DNA from: Sphingorhabdus sp.
GTDB taxonomy: Bacteria > Pseudomonadota > Alphaproteobacteria > Sphingomonadales > Sphingomonadaceae
Direction of reading: 5' to 3'
Assembly: GCF_023910635.1 (NCBI RefSeq)
Contig: NZ_JAAVVZ010000005.1
Location: 124,001 to 188,000 of the forward strand
Length of the DNA: 64,000 bases
Shown here: positions 8,929 to 19,123 of the stretch, one piece after another
How the letters are laid out: each line of letters starts with the position of its first letter
Position numbering within the stretch: position 1 is the stretch's first letter
Made by a program: the position numbers and the translations under genes
The notes under the pieces: model-generated
What the model was told of the DNA's origin: nothing
Seen by the model: the letters and a program-made list of their open reading frames with translations, nothing else
The model's database searches: none

Positions 8929-9906
8929 ATGGCTGTTAACCATATGGGATTGGCGTTGAATCCACCATTTGACCCGCATGAAGATTTGCTTTCGATCGCG
9001 ACCGCACATGCGCGCGATGTGGATGCCCTGTGCCTTGATACGGCGGCTATCATTTTCCCATCAGCCACGCTTTCTCCCTCTGAAGCGATGATAAGCGCTG
9101 TTTCGGTCAAGCTTCTTCAACTTGTGCGCGACATTGAGGTAAAACTTGCGGGCAACGCTCGTGAACCAAAGACATGGCCGTTGTTGGTTCGGTCCGGCTT
9201 CTTACGCGAAACGGCGTTGGTCGAGTTTGCCATGGCGCGGGTGGCGGAGGACAAAATAAATGATCGTCTTGGCCAAGGCCAACCTGCATTTGTGACTGGG
9301 TTGTTGGACCACCCGGACAGGAATGTTGCGGATGCTGCACAGATACTGCTTGCCGCCGATAGTCTGCACCTGCGGGCGGAGGGGCGGACGTTTCTAAACC
9401 TGCCGCCTGAACTTCTTTACAAAAGCTGCTGGCGAGTCGTCGCAGCGCTTGAGGTGTCGCAGGGTGAGCGCTCTGAAGTTGTTATCAAGGCAGCCCACGC
9501 ACTTATCGCCTTATACGACGAAGCCCGCACTGCTCCTGCTGCAGCGCGCAAAATCGTTCATTTCCTAAATGATGAATTGCGCGATGACCTTTTAAATCCG
9601 GCCACGTGCGGCGTGCATCTTTTCGTAGCGCAGCTGAGTGCGGAACTGAATTTGGAACATGACCATATATTGCGGATTATAGATTTTGAATCTGCTGTGG
9701 CATTCATGATCTTAATCGCAGCAGTCGGCATAGCGAAGGCTGATGCTTTACCGATATTATTGGATGTCCGTTGTAAAATGCTTACCCCGCGTGAGGCCGC
9801 GATATTCGAAGCAAATTACGAGAAAATCAGCAGGCAAGACGCGCTGAATACTGTCGCATCCTGGTCGGCATCGCGGCTTTCACTTTTGACATTTGGTCTG
9901 AAATGA
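8929..9906 (+). CDS. All-helical DUF2336-like protein
   Basis: The 325 residues form a mainly alpha-helical, soluble protein with HEAT-like repeats, for example the stretch around FVTGLLDHPDRNVADAAQIL and the C-terminal HLFVAQLSAELNLEHDHILRI. This resembles the alphaproteobacterial DUF2336 family, whose members occur next to regulators and motility genes; the assignment is tentative and the function unknown. There is no signal peptide or membrane helix. ATG 8929 is used; ATG 8944 would fit better if transcription starts near 8934 as a CtrA-type promoter would predict. The stop overlaps the start of the sensor kinase gene by four bases (ATGA), so the two products are probably made together and may interact. 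Confidence 0.72.
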   Translation: MAVNHMGLALNPPFDPHEDLLSIATAHARDVDALCLDTAAIIFPSATLSPSEAMISAVSVKLLQLVRDIEVKLAGNAREPKTWPLLVRSGFLRETALVEFAMARVAEDKINDRLGQGQPAFVTGLLDHPDRNVADAAQILLAADSLHLRAEGRTFLNLPPELLYKSCWRVVAALEVSQGERSEVVIKAAHALIALYDEARTAPAAARKIVHFLNDELRDDLLNPATCGVHLFVAQLSAELNLEHDHILRIIDFESAVAFMILIAAVGIAKADALPILLDVRCKMLTPREAAIFEANYEKISRQDALNTVASWSASRLSLLTFGLK

Positions 9907-11249
9907 CGGGTGCGGCACTTTCGTCATTGCCCGTTACGGGCGAATTGTCGCGTGACGGCCATTTGCTGCGCGCCGATGATAGGCTGACCAAGTTGCATGC
10001 GGGTGCAGGCGGAACGCGCGGCGGCATCATTGCCTGTCCAGCGCTATTTGGGTTGGTCCAGATTGTTTCCCGCCTTCAAATGCGTTTGGCGCGCGCACTG
10101 ATCGTGTCAGATGGCACCGACAATTTCGAATTGTGGGTCGAAGCGGAGCCAGCAGGCGAGAATGTGCGTATCGCCATTTTGAGTTGGCGGAGCAAAACCG
10201 CAAGAAATCCGGATCCATCAGGCAAGTTGCCCTGGGCAAGCGTAATGGATGAGACCATGACGCTCAACTTTGACCAAGCTTTGAGGTTGGTCCGTGCAAC
10301 CGGTCCAGTGGGCGATGTCATTCATCAGGAAGATTTCGGTTGTGGCGCGCGACATGTCGTCACGCGGCTCCTTGGTGATACTGGAGACATATATCTCCGC
10401 GACATAGAAAAATTCGCGGCAATTGGCCGATCAAGCACCAGTTTAAATACAAATAACGATACCTTGTTATGGGGCGAACCGGAAACCAGCTCGTCTGGCG
10501 AATATACGGGCTATGCGCTATATATTTCCAGTGCCCCTACAGGCGCTTCTGTCGGCTACAAAAGATCGCAACTTGTCGATCCGACGTTTGTTTTTGGGAA
10601 AAATCTCACGCCTATTCTACATCGGCCGTTAAGCCGCATCATCGCGAATGCCGACACAATCGGAAATGAGCTTCTTGGACCCGTTCGGTATAATTACGCC
10701 ACCTATGCGCGCGATATTTCTAATGCTGCGCGCCACCTGACGGCTCTGGTCGAAGATCTGGGGGATTTAGAAGCTGTTGAAAGGCCCGGATTTACAACCG
10801 CGCCCGATAGAATTGAACTTGGCGATATGGCGCGGCGCGTGGCTGGGCTTCTCGCTCTTAAAGCCGCCGACCATAGCATTAATGTGAAAGTTCCGGACGA
10901 AGCAATGCAGGTGAATGCCACCGCAGAATTCCGACGTGTGCTACAGATTCTGTTGAATTTGGTCACAAACGCCATCCGTTATGCGCCAGACGGAACCGAG
11001 GTAAGTTTGGACATCCGCGCTGAACCCGATTGGTCTATTATTTCGGTTTCCGACCAAGGCAGCGGCGTATGTGCGACAGACCGAGAGCGTATATTCGTCA
11101 AATTTGAACGTTTGGGTAGGTCGGGCGATGGCGGAAGTGGCCTTGGCCTGTATATCTCGCGCCGTCTGGCGCGGGCGATGGGCGGCGACCTTACCGTCGG
11201 AGATGCCGAAGGCGGAGGGGCATTCTTTACGCTCCGCCTTCCCCGATAA
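9903..11249 (+). CDS. DivL/PleC-type sensor histidine kinase with altered phospho-acceptor site
   Basis: The 448-residue protein has an N-terminal sensory region without membrane helices (PAS-like, about 1-225), a HisKA dimerisation region (about 231-295) and a HATPase domain with N-box LNLVTNAIRY (351-360), G1 DQGSG (384-388) and G2 GSGLGLYI (411-418). The HisKA segment PILHRPLSRIIANAD aligns with the usual HELRTPLNAIIGFAE, so the phosphorylated histidine position is proline 237. The only nearby histidine, H240, sits where arginine is usual. The following NELLGPVRYNYATYARDI matches the PleC/DivL/DivJ group. It may be a pseudokinase or conformational signaller, as Caulobacter DivL (Tyr at this site) is. 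Its start overlaps the DUF2336-like gene; its stop is one base from the convergent gltA stop. Confidence 0.88.
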   Translation: MTGAALSSLPVTGELSRDGHLLRADDRLTKLHAGAGGTRGGIIACPALFGLVQIVSRLQMRLARALIVSDGTDNFELWVEAEPAGENVRIAILSWRSKTARNPDPSGKLPWASVMDETMTLNFDQALRLVRATGPVGDVIHQEDFGCGARHVVTRLLGDTGDIYLRDIEKFAAIGRSSTSLNTNNDTLLWGEPETSSSGEYTGYALYISSAPTGASVGYKRSQLVDPTFVFGKNLTPILHRPLSRIIANADTIGNELLGPVRYNYATYARDISNAARHLTALVEDLGDLEAVERPGFTTAPDRIELGDMARRVAGLLALKAADHSINVKVPDEAMQVNATAEFRRVLQILLNLVTNAIRYAPDGTEVSLDIRAEPDWSIISVSDQGSGVCATDRERIFVKFERLGRSGDGGSGLGLYISRRLARAMGGDLTVGDAEGGGAFFTLRLPR

Positions 11250-11250
11250 T

Positions 11251-12537
11251 TCAGCGCGAGTCTAAGCTATGGTAAGGACGGTGACTTGGTCCGGTATACA
11301 ACTGACGCGGGCGACCAATTTTCTGTGCGGGATCCGAAATCATTTCGTTCCACTGGGCAACCCAGCCAACCGTGCGCGACAATGCGAATAATACGGTGAA
11401 CATTTCGGTCGGGAAACCAATCGCCGACAGGATAATGCCGGAATAGAAATCTACATTCGGGAACAGCTTCTTCTCAATGAAATAGGGGTCGTTCAACGCC
11501 ATTTCTTCCAATTGCATCGCAACGTCGAAAATCGGGTCGCTGATATTCAATTCGGTAAGAACCTCACGAACCGTTTTCTGCATGACCGAAGCGCGCGGGT
11601 CATAATTTTTGTAAACCCGATGACCAAAGCCCATCAAACGGAATGGGTCATTCTTGTCCTTTGCGCGATCAATATAATGCGGGATCCGGTCAGGCGTGCC
11701 GATTTCGCGCAGCATGTTCAATGCAGCCTCGTTCGCGCCGCCATGGGCGGGGCCCCACAGGCAAGCGATGCCAGCAGCAATACAGGCGAAGGGATTAGCG
11801 CCCGATGATCCGGCCAAGCGGACGGTCGAGGTGGATGCGTTCTGTTCATGGTCGGCATGGAGGATGAATATCCGGTCCAACGCGCGCTCAATAACGGGGT
11901 TCACAACATATTTTTCCGCTGGAACACCAAAAGTCATGCGCAGGAAATTGCCGGTGTAGGACAAGTTGTTGTCGGGATAGACAAAAGGCTGCCCTACCGA
12001 GTATTTGTACGCCATGGCCGCGATTGTGGGCATCTTCGCGATCAAACGGTGGCTTGAAATCATTCGGTGTGTTGGGTCGCTGATATCGGTGGAGTCATGG
12101 TAAAACGCCGATAGCGCGCCAACCACACCGCACATTATGGCCATGGGGTGCGCGTCGCGGCGGAAACCACGGTAAAAAGTTGCCAATTGTTCGTGCAGCA
12201 TCGTGTGCCGCGAAATCGTGTGACTAAACTTGTCCAATTGCGCCTTGTTTGGCAGTTCACCGTTCAACAGTAGATAGGACACTTCCATGAAGCTCGACCG
12301 TTCGGACAGCTCTTCAATGGAGTAACCCCGATGCAAAAGAATACCTTTGTCGCCATCAATAAAGGTCAGCGCCGATTCGCAGCTTGCCGTCGATGTGAAG
12401 CCAGGGTCAAAGGTGAAATGGTCCGACGCCCCGTAAAGCTTGCGGATGTCGATCACGTCAGGGCCTTCTGACCCTTGCATGATGGGCAAGTCATAGCTGG
12501 TGTCGCCAACGGTGAGCGTTGCGTTTTTATCGGCCAT
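11251..12537 (-). CDS. gltA: Citrate synthase (type II)
   Basis: This enzyme condenses oxaloacetate and acetyl-CoA into citrate at the entry of the TCA cycle. The 428-residue length is that of the hexameric, NADH-sensitive type II enzymes. The catalytic residues are visible: the histidine of [13 protein letters not shown], the histidine of [13 protein letters not shown] and the aspartate of [10 protein letters not shown]. The N-terminal strand-rich segment ([15 protein letters not shown]) is typical of the type II N-domain. GGAG lies eight bases upstream of the ATG on the minus strand. It is divergent from comEC, with a 251-base gap. Confidence 0.98.
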   Translation of the reverse strand: MADKNATLTVGDTSYDLPIMQGSEGPDVIDIRKLYGASDHFTFDPGFTSTASCESALTFIDGDKGILLHRGYSIEELSERSSFMEVSYLLLNGELPNKAQLDKFSHTISRHTMLHEQLATFYRGFRRDAHPMAIMCGVVGALSAFYHDSTDISDPTHRMISSHRLIAKMPTIAAMAYKYSVGQPFVYPDNNLSYTGNFLRMTFGVPAEKYVVNPVIERALDRIFILHADHEQNASTSTVRLAGSSGANPFACIAAGIACLWGPAHGGANEAALNMLREIGTPDRIPHYIDRAKDKNDPFRLMGFGHRVYKNYDPRASVMQKTVREVLTELNISDPIFDVAMQLEEMALNDPYFIEKKLFPNVDFYSGIILSAIGFPTEMFTVLFALSRTVGWVAQWNEMISDPAQKIGRPRQLYTGPSHRPYHSLDSR

Positions 12538-12573
12538 TCTGAAACTCCATATCTTCTAAGCTATTTACCGGGC

Positions 12574-12600
12574 TGCCCTTTAGAAAGGCATGTTTTTTTA
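12574..12600 (+). terminator. Terminator-like hairpin with T-run, pointing toward comEC
   Basis: On the plus strand, TGCCCTTTAGAAAGGCA (12574-12590) can form a short stem with one mismatch, followed by TGTTTTTTTA. No plus-strand gene lies directly in front of it. It could stop read-through that has crossed gltA antisense from the sensor kinase gene. On the minus strand it is part of the gltA leader. The stem is weak, so confidence is low. The rest of the 12538-12788 gap shows only a small CACGGG/CCCGTG inverted repeat (about 12604-12626) and no gene. Confidence 0.35.
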
Positions 12601-12788
12601 TGACACGGGACGCGGTAGGCACCCGTGACGACAATTTAAGGCCCTTCAAGTGCCAATGTTTCGTGGGGAGAATATGGCTATGTCGTTGACTAGCCCAATG
12701 ATAGGAAATTCCATGGGCGTCAAGGCAAACAATGGCTTGCGCATCGCGGATAAATTGCGCTTTCATTTCTTGGTGCTAAATAGCTGCG

Positions 12789-14939
12789 GTGGAACAGAAA
12801 TCTGGCAATTTGGTTGAGGACGTAAACGTCTGGTTCGGTGCGCCAAGGGCGCTGTTTGCAGTTCTGGAAAACTGGCTCGACCGCGAACGCGACCAATTAC
12901 CCTTATGGCTTCCCGTTGGTATTGGATTCGGCGTCGCATTCTGGCAGTTTTTTGGCACATCTGCTTGGGCCGGATTGGCAATGTCATGCGCTTCCTTATT
13001 GTTTTTCGGGAACTTGGCGCCACCATATAGCCGCTTGCGGCAAATGGCCCGAATGGCGGCTGTTGCGATATTGCTTGGTTTCTTCCTGATTGCCTTTCGA
13101 TCAACGACCGTTGCCCAGCCAGTTTTAGGAAAAATATGGACTGGGGAGTTTTATGGGCGGGTTGAAGCGGTTGAAAATATCTCCGCCCGCAATGTTTACC
13201 GGCTGCGGCTCGCCACGGGCGATAGCTCGGACTTGCCGCCTTTTGTGCGTGTGAACCTGTCACCGGAACAATATCAAGACGACTTTCAGCCCGGCTCGAT
13301 CATTCTCCTGCGCGCACGCTTACTGCCTCCGGCAGGGCCAACTTTGCCCGGCGGATATGACTTTGCCCGGCGTGCGTGGTTTCAACAGATTGGCGCGACC
13401 GGAACGGCTTTGGGCGATGTCCGGCTTTTTCAGAAAGCAGACAGCGGGGCATGGTTCGCGACTCAGCGCACAGCGCTAACAGAGCATATACTGGCATCCA
13501 TGCCCCCCGGAAGCGGCGGCATAGGCGCAGCATTGGTCACGGGGGATCAGGGGCATATCAGCGAGGCCGACGCACAAGCCATGCGGGACAGCGGTTTGGC
13601 GCACCTTCTATCCATCAGCGGGCTGCATGTGACGGCGGTGGTCGGGTTCATTTTCATCGCGGTCAGCCGCCTTTTGTCATTGTCGTCATGGCTTGCATTG
13701 CGGATTCCCATCCCCGTCGTTGCCGCAGCAACGGCAGCTATAGCTGCGCTGGCATATACGTTGTTAACTGGGGCCGAAGTGCCAACGGTCCGATCATTCA
13801 TTGCCGCGGTTCTCATCTTGATTGCGCTGGCGTTGGGGCGCGATGCGCTCACGCTGCGATTGGTGGCCTTTGGTGCGTTAATGGTCCTGATATTCTGGCC
13901 CGAGGCCATATCTGGGCCGAGTTTTCAACTCAGCTTTGCCGCCGTTGCGACCATCGTGGTCATGCATGATCTGCCGTTCATAAGGCGGCTGACCGAACGG
14001 CGCGACGAAAGCTTGGCGCGAAAGGCGGCGCGGGCGGTCGGGTCGCTCATCCTGACCGGCGTGGCTATTGAGCTTGTCCTTACCCCCATCGCCCTGTTTC
14101 ATTTTCACAAGGCAGGGCTCTACGGTGCCTTGGCCAATGTGGTGGCCATCCCGATGACGACGTTCATCATCATGCCGTTGGAAGCATTGGCGCTGATTTT
14201 TGACCTGATTGGCTTGGGGCAGCCATTTTGGTGGCTGGCAGGGCAGGGCATCGCCGCGATTTTGGCGCTCGCGCATTCCGTCAGCGGTCTGCCCGGCGCG
14301 GTCACGATGATGCCTGCGATGCCGATATGGGCCTTTGCTGCTTTCGTTGTTGGCGCGTTGATATTTGGCTTGCTGACCACAAATGTCCGCTATTGTGGCG
14401 TTACGCTTTGCGCGATCGGCATCATCGCAATGGTGACGGCACCGCGACCGGATATTCTGGTGACGGGTGATGGCAAGCATTTGGCCTTGGTCAGTGCAGA
14501 TGGAGAGGTCGCGTTACTGCGCGGAAGGGCGGGTGATTTTGTGCGCGGGATGATTTTTGAAAAAGCCGGAAGCTTTGCAAAAGCTACGCCGATTGAGGAT
14601 TGGCCCGGCGTCCAATGCACGTTGGACAATTGCGTGATTACCGTGACGGGTGCAACGCGATCATGGACGTTGTTGGCCACCAGAACACGCACCCCCATTG
14701 CGTCCATGGAAATGGCCGCAGCGTGCAAACGCGTCGACATCGTCGTGAGCGACCGATGGTTGCCGCAATCCTGCCGCCCCAAATGGATAAAGGCGGACCG
14801 CCGATTGCTTGAACAAAGCGGCGGTCTGGCCTTTTATCTGGATGCACAACGCGTGGTTACCGCGCATGAGGGCAACCGCCACACACCTTGGGTACAGGCC
14901 GCACTCAACGCGCGCGCGGCGGACGCATCCCATCAATGA
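12789..14939 (+). CDS. comEC: ComEC/Rec2-type DNA uptake channel protein
   Basis: This 716-residue inner-membrane protein belongs to the ComEC/Rec2 family, which moves single-stranded DNA across the membrane during natural transformation. It has N-terminal helices, a DUF4131-type extracytoplasmic domain (about 95-215), the competence-domain motif [14 protein letters not shown] (around residue 275) and then many helices. A C-terminal soluble region (from about 555) corresponds to the metallo-beta-lactamase-like part, though I do not see an intact HxHxDH motif, so it may be reduced. The start is a GTG with no clear ribosome site. It is convergent with lexA, overlapping its end by seven bases. 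dprA elsewhere in the window is the other transformation gene. Confidence 0.9.
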   Translation: MEQKSGNLVEDVNVWFGAPRALFAVLENWLDRERDQLPLWLPVGIGFGVAFWQFFGTSAWAGLAMSCASLLFFGNLAPPYSRLRQMARMAAVAILLGFFLIAFRSTTVAQPVLGKIWTGEFYGRVEAVENISARNVYRLRLATGDSSDLPPFVRVNLSPEQYQDDFQPGSIILLRARLLPPAGPTLPGGYDFARRAWFQQIGATGTALGDVRLFQKADSGAWFATQRTALTEHILASMPPGSGGIGAALVTGDQGHISEADAQAMRDSGLAHLLSISGLHVTAVVGFIFIAVSRLLSLSSWLALRIPIPVVAAATAAIAALAYTLLTGAEVPTVRSFIAAVLILIALALGRDALTLRLVAFGALMVLIFWPEAISGPSFQLSFAAVATIVVMHDLPFIRRLTERRDESLARKAARAVGSLILTGVAIELVLTPIALFHFHKAGLYGALANVVAIPMTTFIIMPLEALALIFDLIGLGQPFWWLAGQGIAAILALAHSVSGLPGAVTMMPAMPIWAFAAFVVGALIFGLLTTNVRYCGVTLCAIGIIAMVTAPRPDILVTGDGKHLALVSADGEVALLRGRAGDFVRGMIFEKAGSFAKATPIEDWPGVQCTLDNCVITVTGATRSWTLLATRTRTPIASMEMAAACKRVDIVVSDRWLPQSCRPKWIKADRRLLEQSGGLAFYLDAQRVVTAHEGNRHTPWVQAALNARAADASHQ

Positions 14940-15616
14940 TATCGGCGCAACAGTCCGGCAAGCTTACCCTGAACCTCAACCTCATGCGGCGCATAATATT
15001 GCGGCTCATAACTGCCATTGGCGGGATCAAGGCGGATTTTCTGACCTTCACGGCGCAGATATTTCAATGTCGCTTCCTCGCCGCGCACCAAAGCCACCAC
15101 AATTTCGCCATCGCGCGCCGTGTTTGCCTTGCGTATCAGGGCGTAATCGCCATCCAATATCCCCGCCTCAATCATCGAGTCGCCGGATACCTCAAGCGCA
15201 TAATGCTCACCTGCACCCAATAATGCCATCGGCACCGATAATGAATTCTGACCTTCAAGCGCCTCAATCGGCACACCGGCAGCGATCTTGCCGTGGAAGG
15301 GAATTTCCATGACATCATTGGCGGCAACAGGAATCTGAATCTGCGGTTTGCTTTCCTTAACAGGCGCAAAGCGGGCCACATTGTTACCGCCCATATTCCC
15401 GCCTTCGGGCATTTTCATCACTTCAAGCGCGCGCGCGCGGTTGGCCAATCGCCGAATAAAGCCGCGTTCTTCCAATGCGCCAATCAAACGGTGCACACCG
15501 GATTTACTCTTCAGATCAAGCGCCTCTTTCATTTCCTCAAATGAAGGAGAAATGCCACTTTCATCCAATCGCTGATTAATGAATATAAGCAGTTCGTGCT
15601 GTTTTGCCGTGAGCAT
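14933..15616 (-). CDS. lexA: LexA repressor
   Basis: This is the SOS repressor, which cleaves itself when RecA is activated by DNA damage. From ATG 15616 it has 227 residues. The N-terminal winged helix contains [20 protein letters not shown]; the cleavage bond is Ala113-Gly114 in [10 protein letters not shown]; the catalytic serine is S147 in SGDSMIEAG and the lysine is K163 in [12 protein letters not shown]. An upstream in-frame TTG at 15664 is not the start, because it lies against the operator at 15648-15662 and [10 protein letters not shown] is the normal family beginning. The operator implies autoregulation. It is last in the trp-moa series but separated from moeA by 91 bases and has its own promoter. 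Confidence 0.97.
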   Translation of the reverse strand: MLTAKQHELLIFINQRLDESGISPSFEEMKEALDLKSKSGVHRLIGALEERGFIRRLANRARALEVMKMPEGGNMGGNNVARFAPVKESKPQIQIPVAANDVMEIPFHGKIAAGVPIEALEGQNSLSVPMALLGAGEHYALEVSGDSMIEAGILDGDYALIRKANTARDGEIVVALVRGEEATLKYLRREGQKIRLDPANGSYEPQYYAPHEVEVQGKLAGLLRRYH

Positions 15617-15647
15617 ATTCAGGGTCCCATCCTGTTGAACATGAATG

Positions 15648-15662
15648 GAACGATTAGAGAAC
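15648..15662 (-). promoter_or_regulatory. LexA operator (SOS box) of lexA
   Basis: Read on the minus strand this is GTTCTCTAATCGTTC, an exact GTTC-N7-GTTC, the direct-repeat SOS box of alphaproteobacteria. It lies 32 bases upstream of the chosen lexA ATG, the expected place for autorepression, and rules out the longer reading frame as the true start. Confidence 0.9.
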
Positions 15663-15707
15663 AAAAGCGGTTAAGTCAAGCATAATCGCAGACATTGTCT
15701 CCAGATT

Positions 15708-16889
15708 TTACGACAGGCGCATATATTGCACCATTGTCCCTTTTGCTCGCGGCGGAACATGGGGTTGTTGCACCAGTAGCGCATTGGCTTGGGATAAGGT
15801 GTGGGTCAGGCCGCTGTCCTGCGATATGAACGGGGTGATCTCCCCGCCTTCGACCGTGGCGCGCAAATACTCGGCGCGGTCTCCTCCTGCGGGCAAGTCG
15901 GTTGCGGTCGCCGCTGCAAAGTATGCGGGCAGGGGCTTAGTGCACCCCGCCATGTGCCGGATAAGCGGCAAGAGGAACAGAAATGCGGTGACGAAGGCAG
16001 AGGACGGATTGCCGGGTAAGCCGAGCACGACCGCGTTCCCAACTTTGCCGGCCATAAGCGGTTTTCCCGGACGCATCGCGACTTTCCAGAAATCCATCTG
16101 CGCGCCGATATTCAACAATGCGCTTTGCACCAGATCATGGTCGCCGACCGATGCCCCGCCGGTGGTGACGATGATATCGGCTCGCTCGGACAGCGCCGAA
16201 AGGCTGGTCTCAAGCGCCGACAAATCGTCGCGCAATATCCCTGCGTCAAATACATTACAGGGCAGGCCATCGAGCATGGCTTGCAACATCGGGCTATTGG
16301 AGCATGGGATTTGCGCTGGGCCAGCGGCGGACCCGGCGGGCACCAATTCGTCGCCGGTGGCGGCGATCGCAATGCGCGGAATGCCGCCCACAATGAGCCT
16401 GCCATGCCCCGCCATCGCCGCCACGGATATTGCCCCTGCGTCCAAATATGTGCCCTTTGGTAGCACCACGTCACCAGCGCGAAAATCGCCCCCAAGGCGG
16501 CGGATATTGGCCCCGGGCATAGGCACGCGATCAACGGTCGCGCGCAAACTATCGCCATCGCGGACGGCATTTTCTTGTATCAGGACGCAATCGGCGTTTT
16601 GGGGCACATAAGCGCCGGTAAAAATGCGGACGGCCTCGCCACGGTGGAGGGCGCCTGCAAAAGGGCGCCCCGCCGCGCTTTCACCGATTACGCGCCATGG
16701 GCCGGGAAAGTCTTGTACGGCGATTGCATAGCCATCCATCGCCGACAGGTCCGCCGCAGGTTGCGTGCGCATGGCTATCAACGGCGCATGCAAATAATGC
16801 CGCACAGCCTGCATAAGCTCTCGTTCAACAGGGGGCAAAGGAGAGACCAGCGCCAGCAATCTGGCTTGCGCTTCGTCCACCGAAATCAT
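15708..16889 (-). CDS. moeA: Molybdopterin molybdenumtransferase
   Basis: MoeA inserts molybdate into adenylylated molybdopterin to finish the molybdenum cofactor. The 393 residues show the N-terminal [10 protein letters not shown] motif, [16 protein letters not shown], then the MoaB/MogA-like domain with [13 protein letters not shown] and [15 protein letters not shown], and a C-terminal beta domain. I use ATG 16889, which overlaps the moaC stop by four bases (ATGA); an in-frame start at 16898 would add MAR and overlap more. It sits directly behind moaC in the same operon, so two molybdenum cofactor genes are coupled to trpC upstream. Confidence 0.95.
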   Translation of the reverse strand: MISVDEAQARLLALVSPLPPVERELMQAVRHYLHAPLIAMRTQPAADLSAMDGYAIAVQDFPGPWRVIGESAAGRPFAGALHRGEAVRIFTGAYVPQNADCVLIQENAVRDGDSLRATVDRVPMPGANIRRLGGDFRAGDVVLPKGTYLDAGAISVAAMAGHGRLIVGGIPRIAIAATGDELVPAGSAAGPAQIPCSNSPMLQAMLDGLPCNVFDAGILRDDLSALETSLSALSERADIIVTTGGASVGDHDLVQSALLNIGAQMDFWKVAMRPGKPLMAGKVGNAVVLGLPGNPSSAFVTAFLFLLPLIRHMAGCTKPLPAYFAAATATDLPAGGDRAEYLRATVEGGEITPFISQDSGLTHTLSQANALLVQQPHVPPRAKGTMVQYMRLS

Positions 16890-17353
16890 GCGTGCCAATC
16901 GCCCGATTTGCCGCCCGTTTTGGATAGCAACCGGATGTCGGAAATCACCATCGATTTATCGAGCGCCTTGGCCATGTCATAAAGGGTCAACAAACTGACG
17001 CTGACCGCGGTCAAGGCCTCCATCTCCACGCCCGTCGGGCCGTTTAACCGCACCCGCGCTTCGACACGAATGGCGGCGGCCTCATATTCAAATTCAACGC
17101 TGATTTTGGACAACATCAAAGGGTGACACAAAGGAATAAGGTCGCTGGTCTTCTTCGCCGCCATTATGCCAGCAATCCGCGCCGTGCCCAACACATCGCC
17201 TTTTTTCATATTGCCCGCGCGTATCGCCGCAAGCGCTTCGGCAGACATGGATATCCGGCCCTCAGCAACCGCTTCGCGCGCAGTGTCCGCCTTGGCCGAC
17301 ACATCGACCATATGCGCGCCGCCATCGGCGTTTAAATGGGTAAGATCAGCCAT
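16886..17353 (-). CDS. moaC: Cyclic pyranopterin monophosphate synthase
   Basis: MoaC acts with MoaA in the first step of molybdenum cofactor synthesis, turning the cyclised GTP derivative into cyclic pyranopterin monophosphate. The 155-residue protein has the family motifs [54 protein letters not shown] and [20 protein letters not shown] with the catalytic lysine and aspartate region near the C-terminus (ALDKSM). Length is normal. Its ATG overlaps the trpC stop by eight bases and its own stop overlaps the moeA start by four. Confidence 0.97.
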   Translation of the reverse strand: MADLTHLNADGGAHMVDVSAKADTAREAVAEGRISMSAEALAAIRAGNMKKGDVLGTARIAGIMAAKKTSDLIPLCHPLMLSKISVEFEYEAAAIRVEARVRLNGPTGVEMEALTAVSVSLLTLYDMAKALDKSMVISDIRLLSKTGGKSGDWHA

Positions 17354-18131
17354 GCCCGGTCAAAAGCCTTTGCGTTGCGGCCTGAATATCGTCCTGCCGC
17401 ATCAGGCTTTCCCCGACAAGGAATGTGTTAATACCGGCTTTCGCCATACGCAGGCAATCGGCATGCGTCGAAATGCCGCTTTCGCAGACGAGTAAGACAT
17501 CATCCGGCACCAATTTCGCCAGACGCTCCGTCGTGGCAAGATCAACCTCGAAGGTTTTCAAATTGCGGTTGTTCACGCCGATCAGCTTGGATTTCAGATG
17601 TTTGAGCGCACGTTCCAGTTCGGCCTCGTCATGCACCTCCACTAGCACGTCCAGATTTTCTTGGCCTGCGGCGTCCTCAATCTCTGTCATCACGACATCA
17701 TCCAGCGCCGCCACAATGATCAAAATCGCATCGCCGCCCATCGCGCGCGCCTCGGCGCATTGCCACGGGTCGACCATGAAATCCTTGCGGATGACAGGCA
17801 GGTCACACGCCGCGCGTGCGGCAATCAGATAATCCTCATGCCCCTGAAAATAAGGCGCATCGGTCAACACCGACAGGCACGCCGCGCCGCCAGACTGATA
17901 AGCCGCAGCATGCGCCGCCGGATTGAAATCCGCACGGATAAGACCTTTGGATGGGCTGGCTTTTTTGATTTCCGCGATCAGTGCGATGCCGGTCTGGCTT
18001 TTGGCCCGCAACGCCGCTTCAAAACCGCGCGGGGCCGACGGCGTCTCCCAATGGCTCAAGCCCTGAAGCTTGCGTTCCGCCACTTCGACGCGCTTGGTCG
18101 CGCAAATTTCTGCAAGCTTGTCCACCGTCAA
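17346..18131 (-). CDS. trpC: Indole-3-glycerol phosphate synthase
   Basis: TrpC closes the indole ring from carboxyphenylamino-deoxyribulose phosphate in tryptophan synthesis. Key TIM-barrel motifs are visible: [53 protein letters not shown] and [10 protein letters not shown]. The start is a TTG at 18131 that overlaps the trpD stop as TTGA and gives [14 protein letters not shown], the usual N-terminus; a TTG at 18146 would add five residues lying inside trpD. From the chosen start it has 261 residues. It is part of trpG-trpD-trpC-moaC-moeA. Confidence 0.95.
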   Translation of the reverse strand: MTVDKLAEICATKRVEVAERKLQGLSHWETPSAPRGFEAALRAKSQTGIALIAEIKKASPSKGLIRADFNPAAHAAAYQSGGAACLSVLTDAPYFQGHEDYLIAARAACDLPVIRKDFMVDPWQCAEARAMGGDAILIIVAALDDVVMTEIEDAAGQENLDVLVEVHDEAELERALKHLKSKLIGVNNRNLKTFEVDLATTERLAKLVPDDVLLVCESGISTHADCLRMAKAGINTFLVGESLMRQDDIQAATQRLLTGHG

Positions 18132-19123
18132 TATGCCACCCAACAATTTAGCAACGCATTGGCAAGGCCCTTATCAATGGCCTCTGCGGCCTCCTCGACC
18201 CCTTCGGGCATCGTTTGGACCACGCCCGCCACCAGCAACGCCTCTGCGGCATTGAACAAAACGGCGTCGCGATAGGCACCATGTTCGCCTTGTAGCAACT
18301 TGCGGAGCTCCAACGCATTATGCTCGGCATCACCGCCGCGAATGGCTTCAACTGGATACACCGGCAGACCTGCATCAGCGGCGCTGGTGCGTTGGAAGCG
18401 GACGCCTTCGGGTTCGACGACCGCAACCTCGTTGCCGCCCGCCAGGCTGAGTTCGTCCAAGCCTTCGTCGCCTGAAATAATCCGAGAATGTTCGGTACCC
18501 AAATGATGCAGCGCCTCTGCATAGACCGGTACATAGGCTGGCCTCGCGATGCCGATAAGCTGCCGCTTGACGCGCGCAGGGTTCGCCAATGGTCCCATCA
18601 GGTTGAAGATCGTGCGTTGGCCAATGCGTTGGCGGATCGGCTGAATACGCTTCATCGCGGGATGGTGGTTGGCGGCGAACAGAAAACAGATGCCCAGGTC
18701 TTTCAGCGTCGCCTCCGCCATTTTTCCAGCACGTTCCATGTTGAGGCCAAGCGCCTCCAGAGTGTCTGCTGCACCTGACTTGGACGATGCTGCACGGTTG
18801 CCATGCTTGGCGACAGGCACTTCGCAGGCGGCAACGACCAAAGATACGGCGGTGGAGACATTTAGCGTATGGTGCCCATCACCACCCGTGCCACAGACGT
18901 CTATCGCACCCTCTGGCGCGTCTATGGGGATCAAGCGGTCGCGCATCGCCTGCGCCGCAGCCGCGATTTCCACCATCGTCTCTCCGCGCGCGGTTAGCGC
19001 AATCAAAAAGGTTTCGATTTCGTCCTCCGAAGCGCGGGCGTCGAGGATGTCGGCAAAGGCCTGTGCTGCTTCGTCATGGTCGAACAGATGTTGCGGATCG
19101 GGCAGGGGACCGAAGGGGTTCAT
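18128..19123 (-). CDS. trpD: Anthranilate phosphoribosyltransferase
   Basis: TrpD transfers phosphoribose to anthranilate. The 331-residue sequence carries the PRPP-binding [18 protein letters not shown], the motif [20 protein letters not shown] and [11 protein letters not shown] typical of the family. Its ATG overlaps the trpG stop by four bases, and its stop overlaps the trpC TTG by four, so trpG, trpD and trpC appear translationally coupled. Confidence 0.97.
   Translation of the reverse strand: MNPFGPLPDPQHLFDHDEAAQAFADILDARASEDEIETFLIALTARGETMVEIAAAAQAMRDRLIPIDAPEGAIDVCGTGGDGHHTLNVSTAVSLVVAACEVPVAKHGNRAASSKSGAADTLEALGLNMERAGKMAEATLKDLGICFLFAANHHPAMKRIQPIRQRIGQRTIFNLMGPLANPARVKRQLIGIARPAYVPVYAEALHHLGTEHSRIISGDEGLDELSLAGGNEVAVVEPEGVRFQRTSAADAGLPVYPVEAIRGGDAEHNALELRKLLQGEHGAYRDAVLFNAAEALLVAGVVQTMPEGVEEAAEAIDKGLANALLNCWVAY

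Noticed and set aside
12527-12766. 79-codon frame overlapping the gltA start
   Set aside because: It covers the gltA ribosome site and promoter region and has no recognisable features.
13878-14480. 200-codon minus-strand frame opposite comEC
   Set aside because: The translation is rich in Arg, His and Gln as expected for an antisense shadow, and comEC is clear on the plus strand.
15617-15664. Longer lexA product starting at TTG 15664
   Set aside because: The extra 16 codons lie over the LexA operator and LexA proteins start at the MLTAKQ-type sequence.
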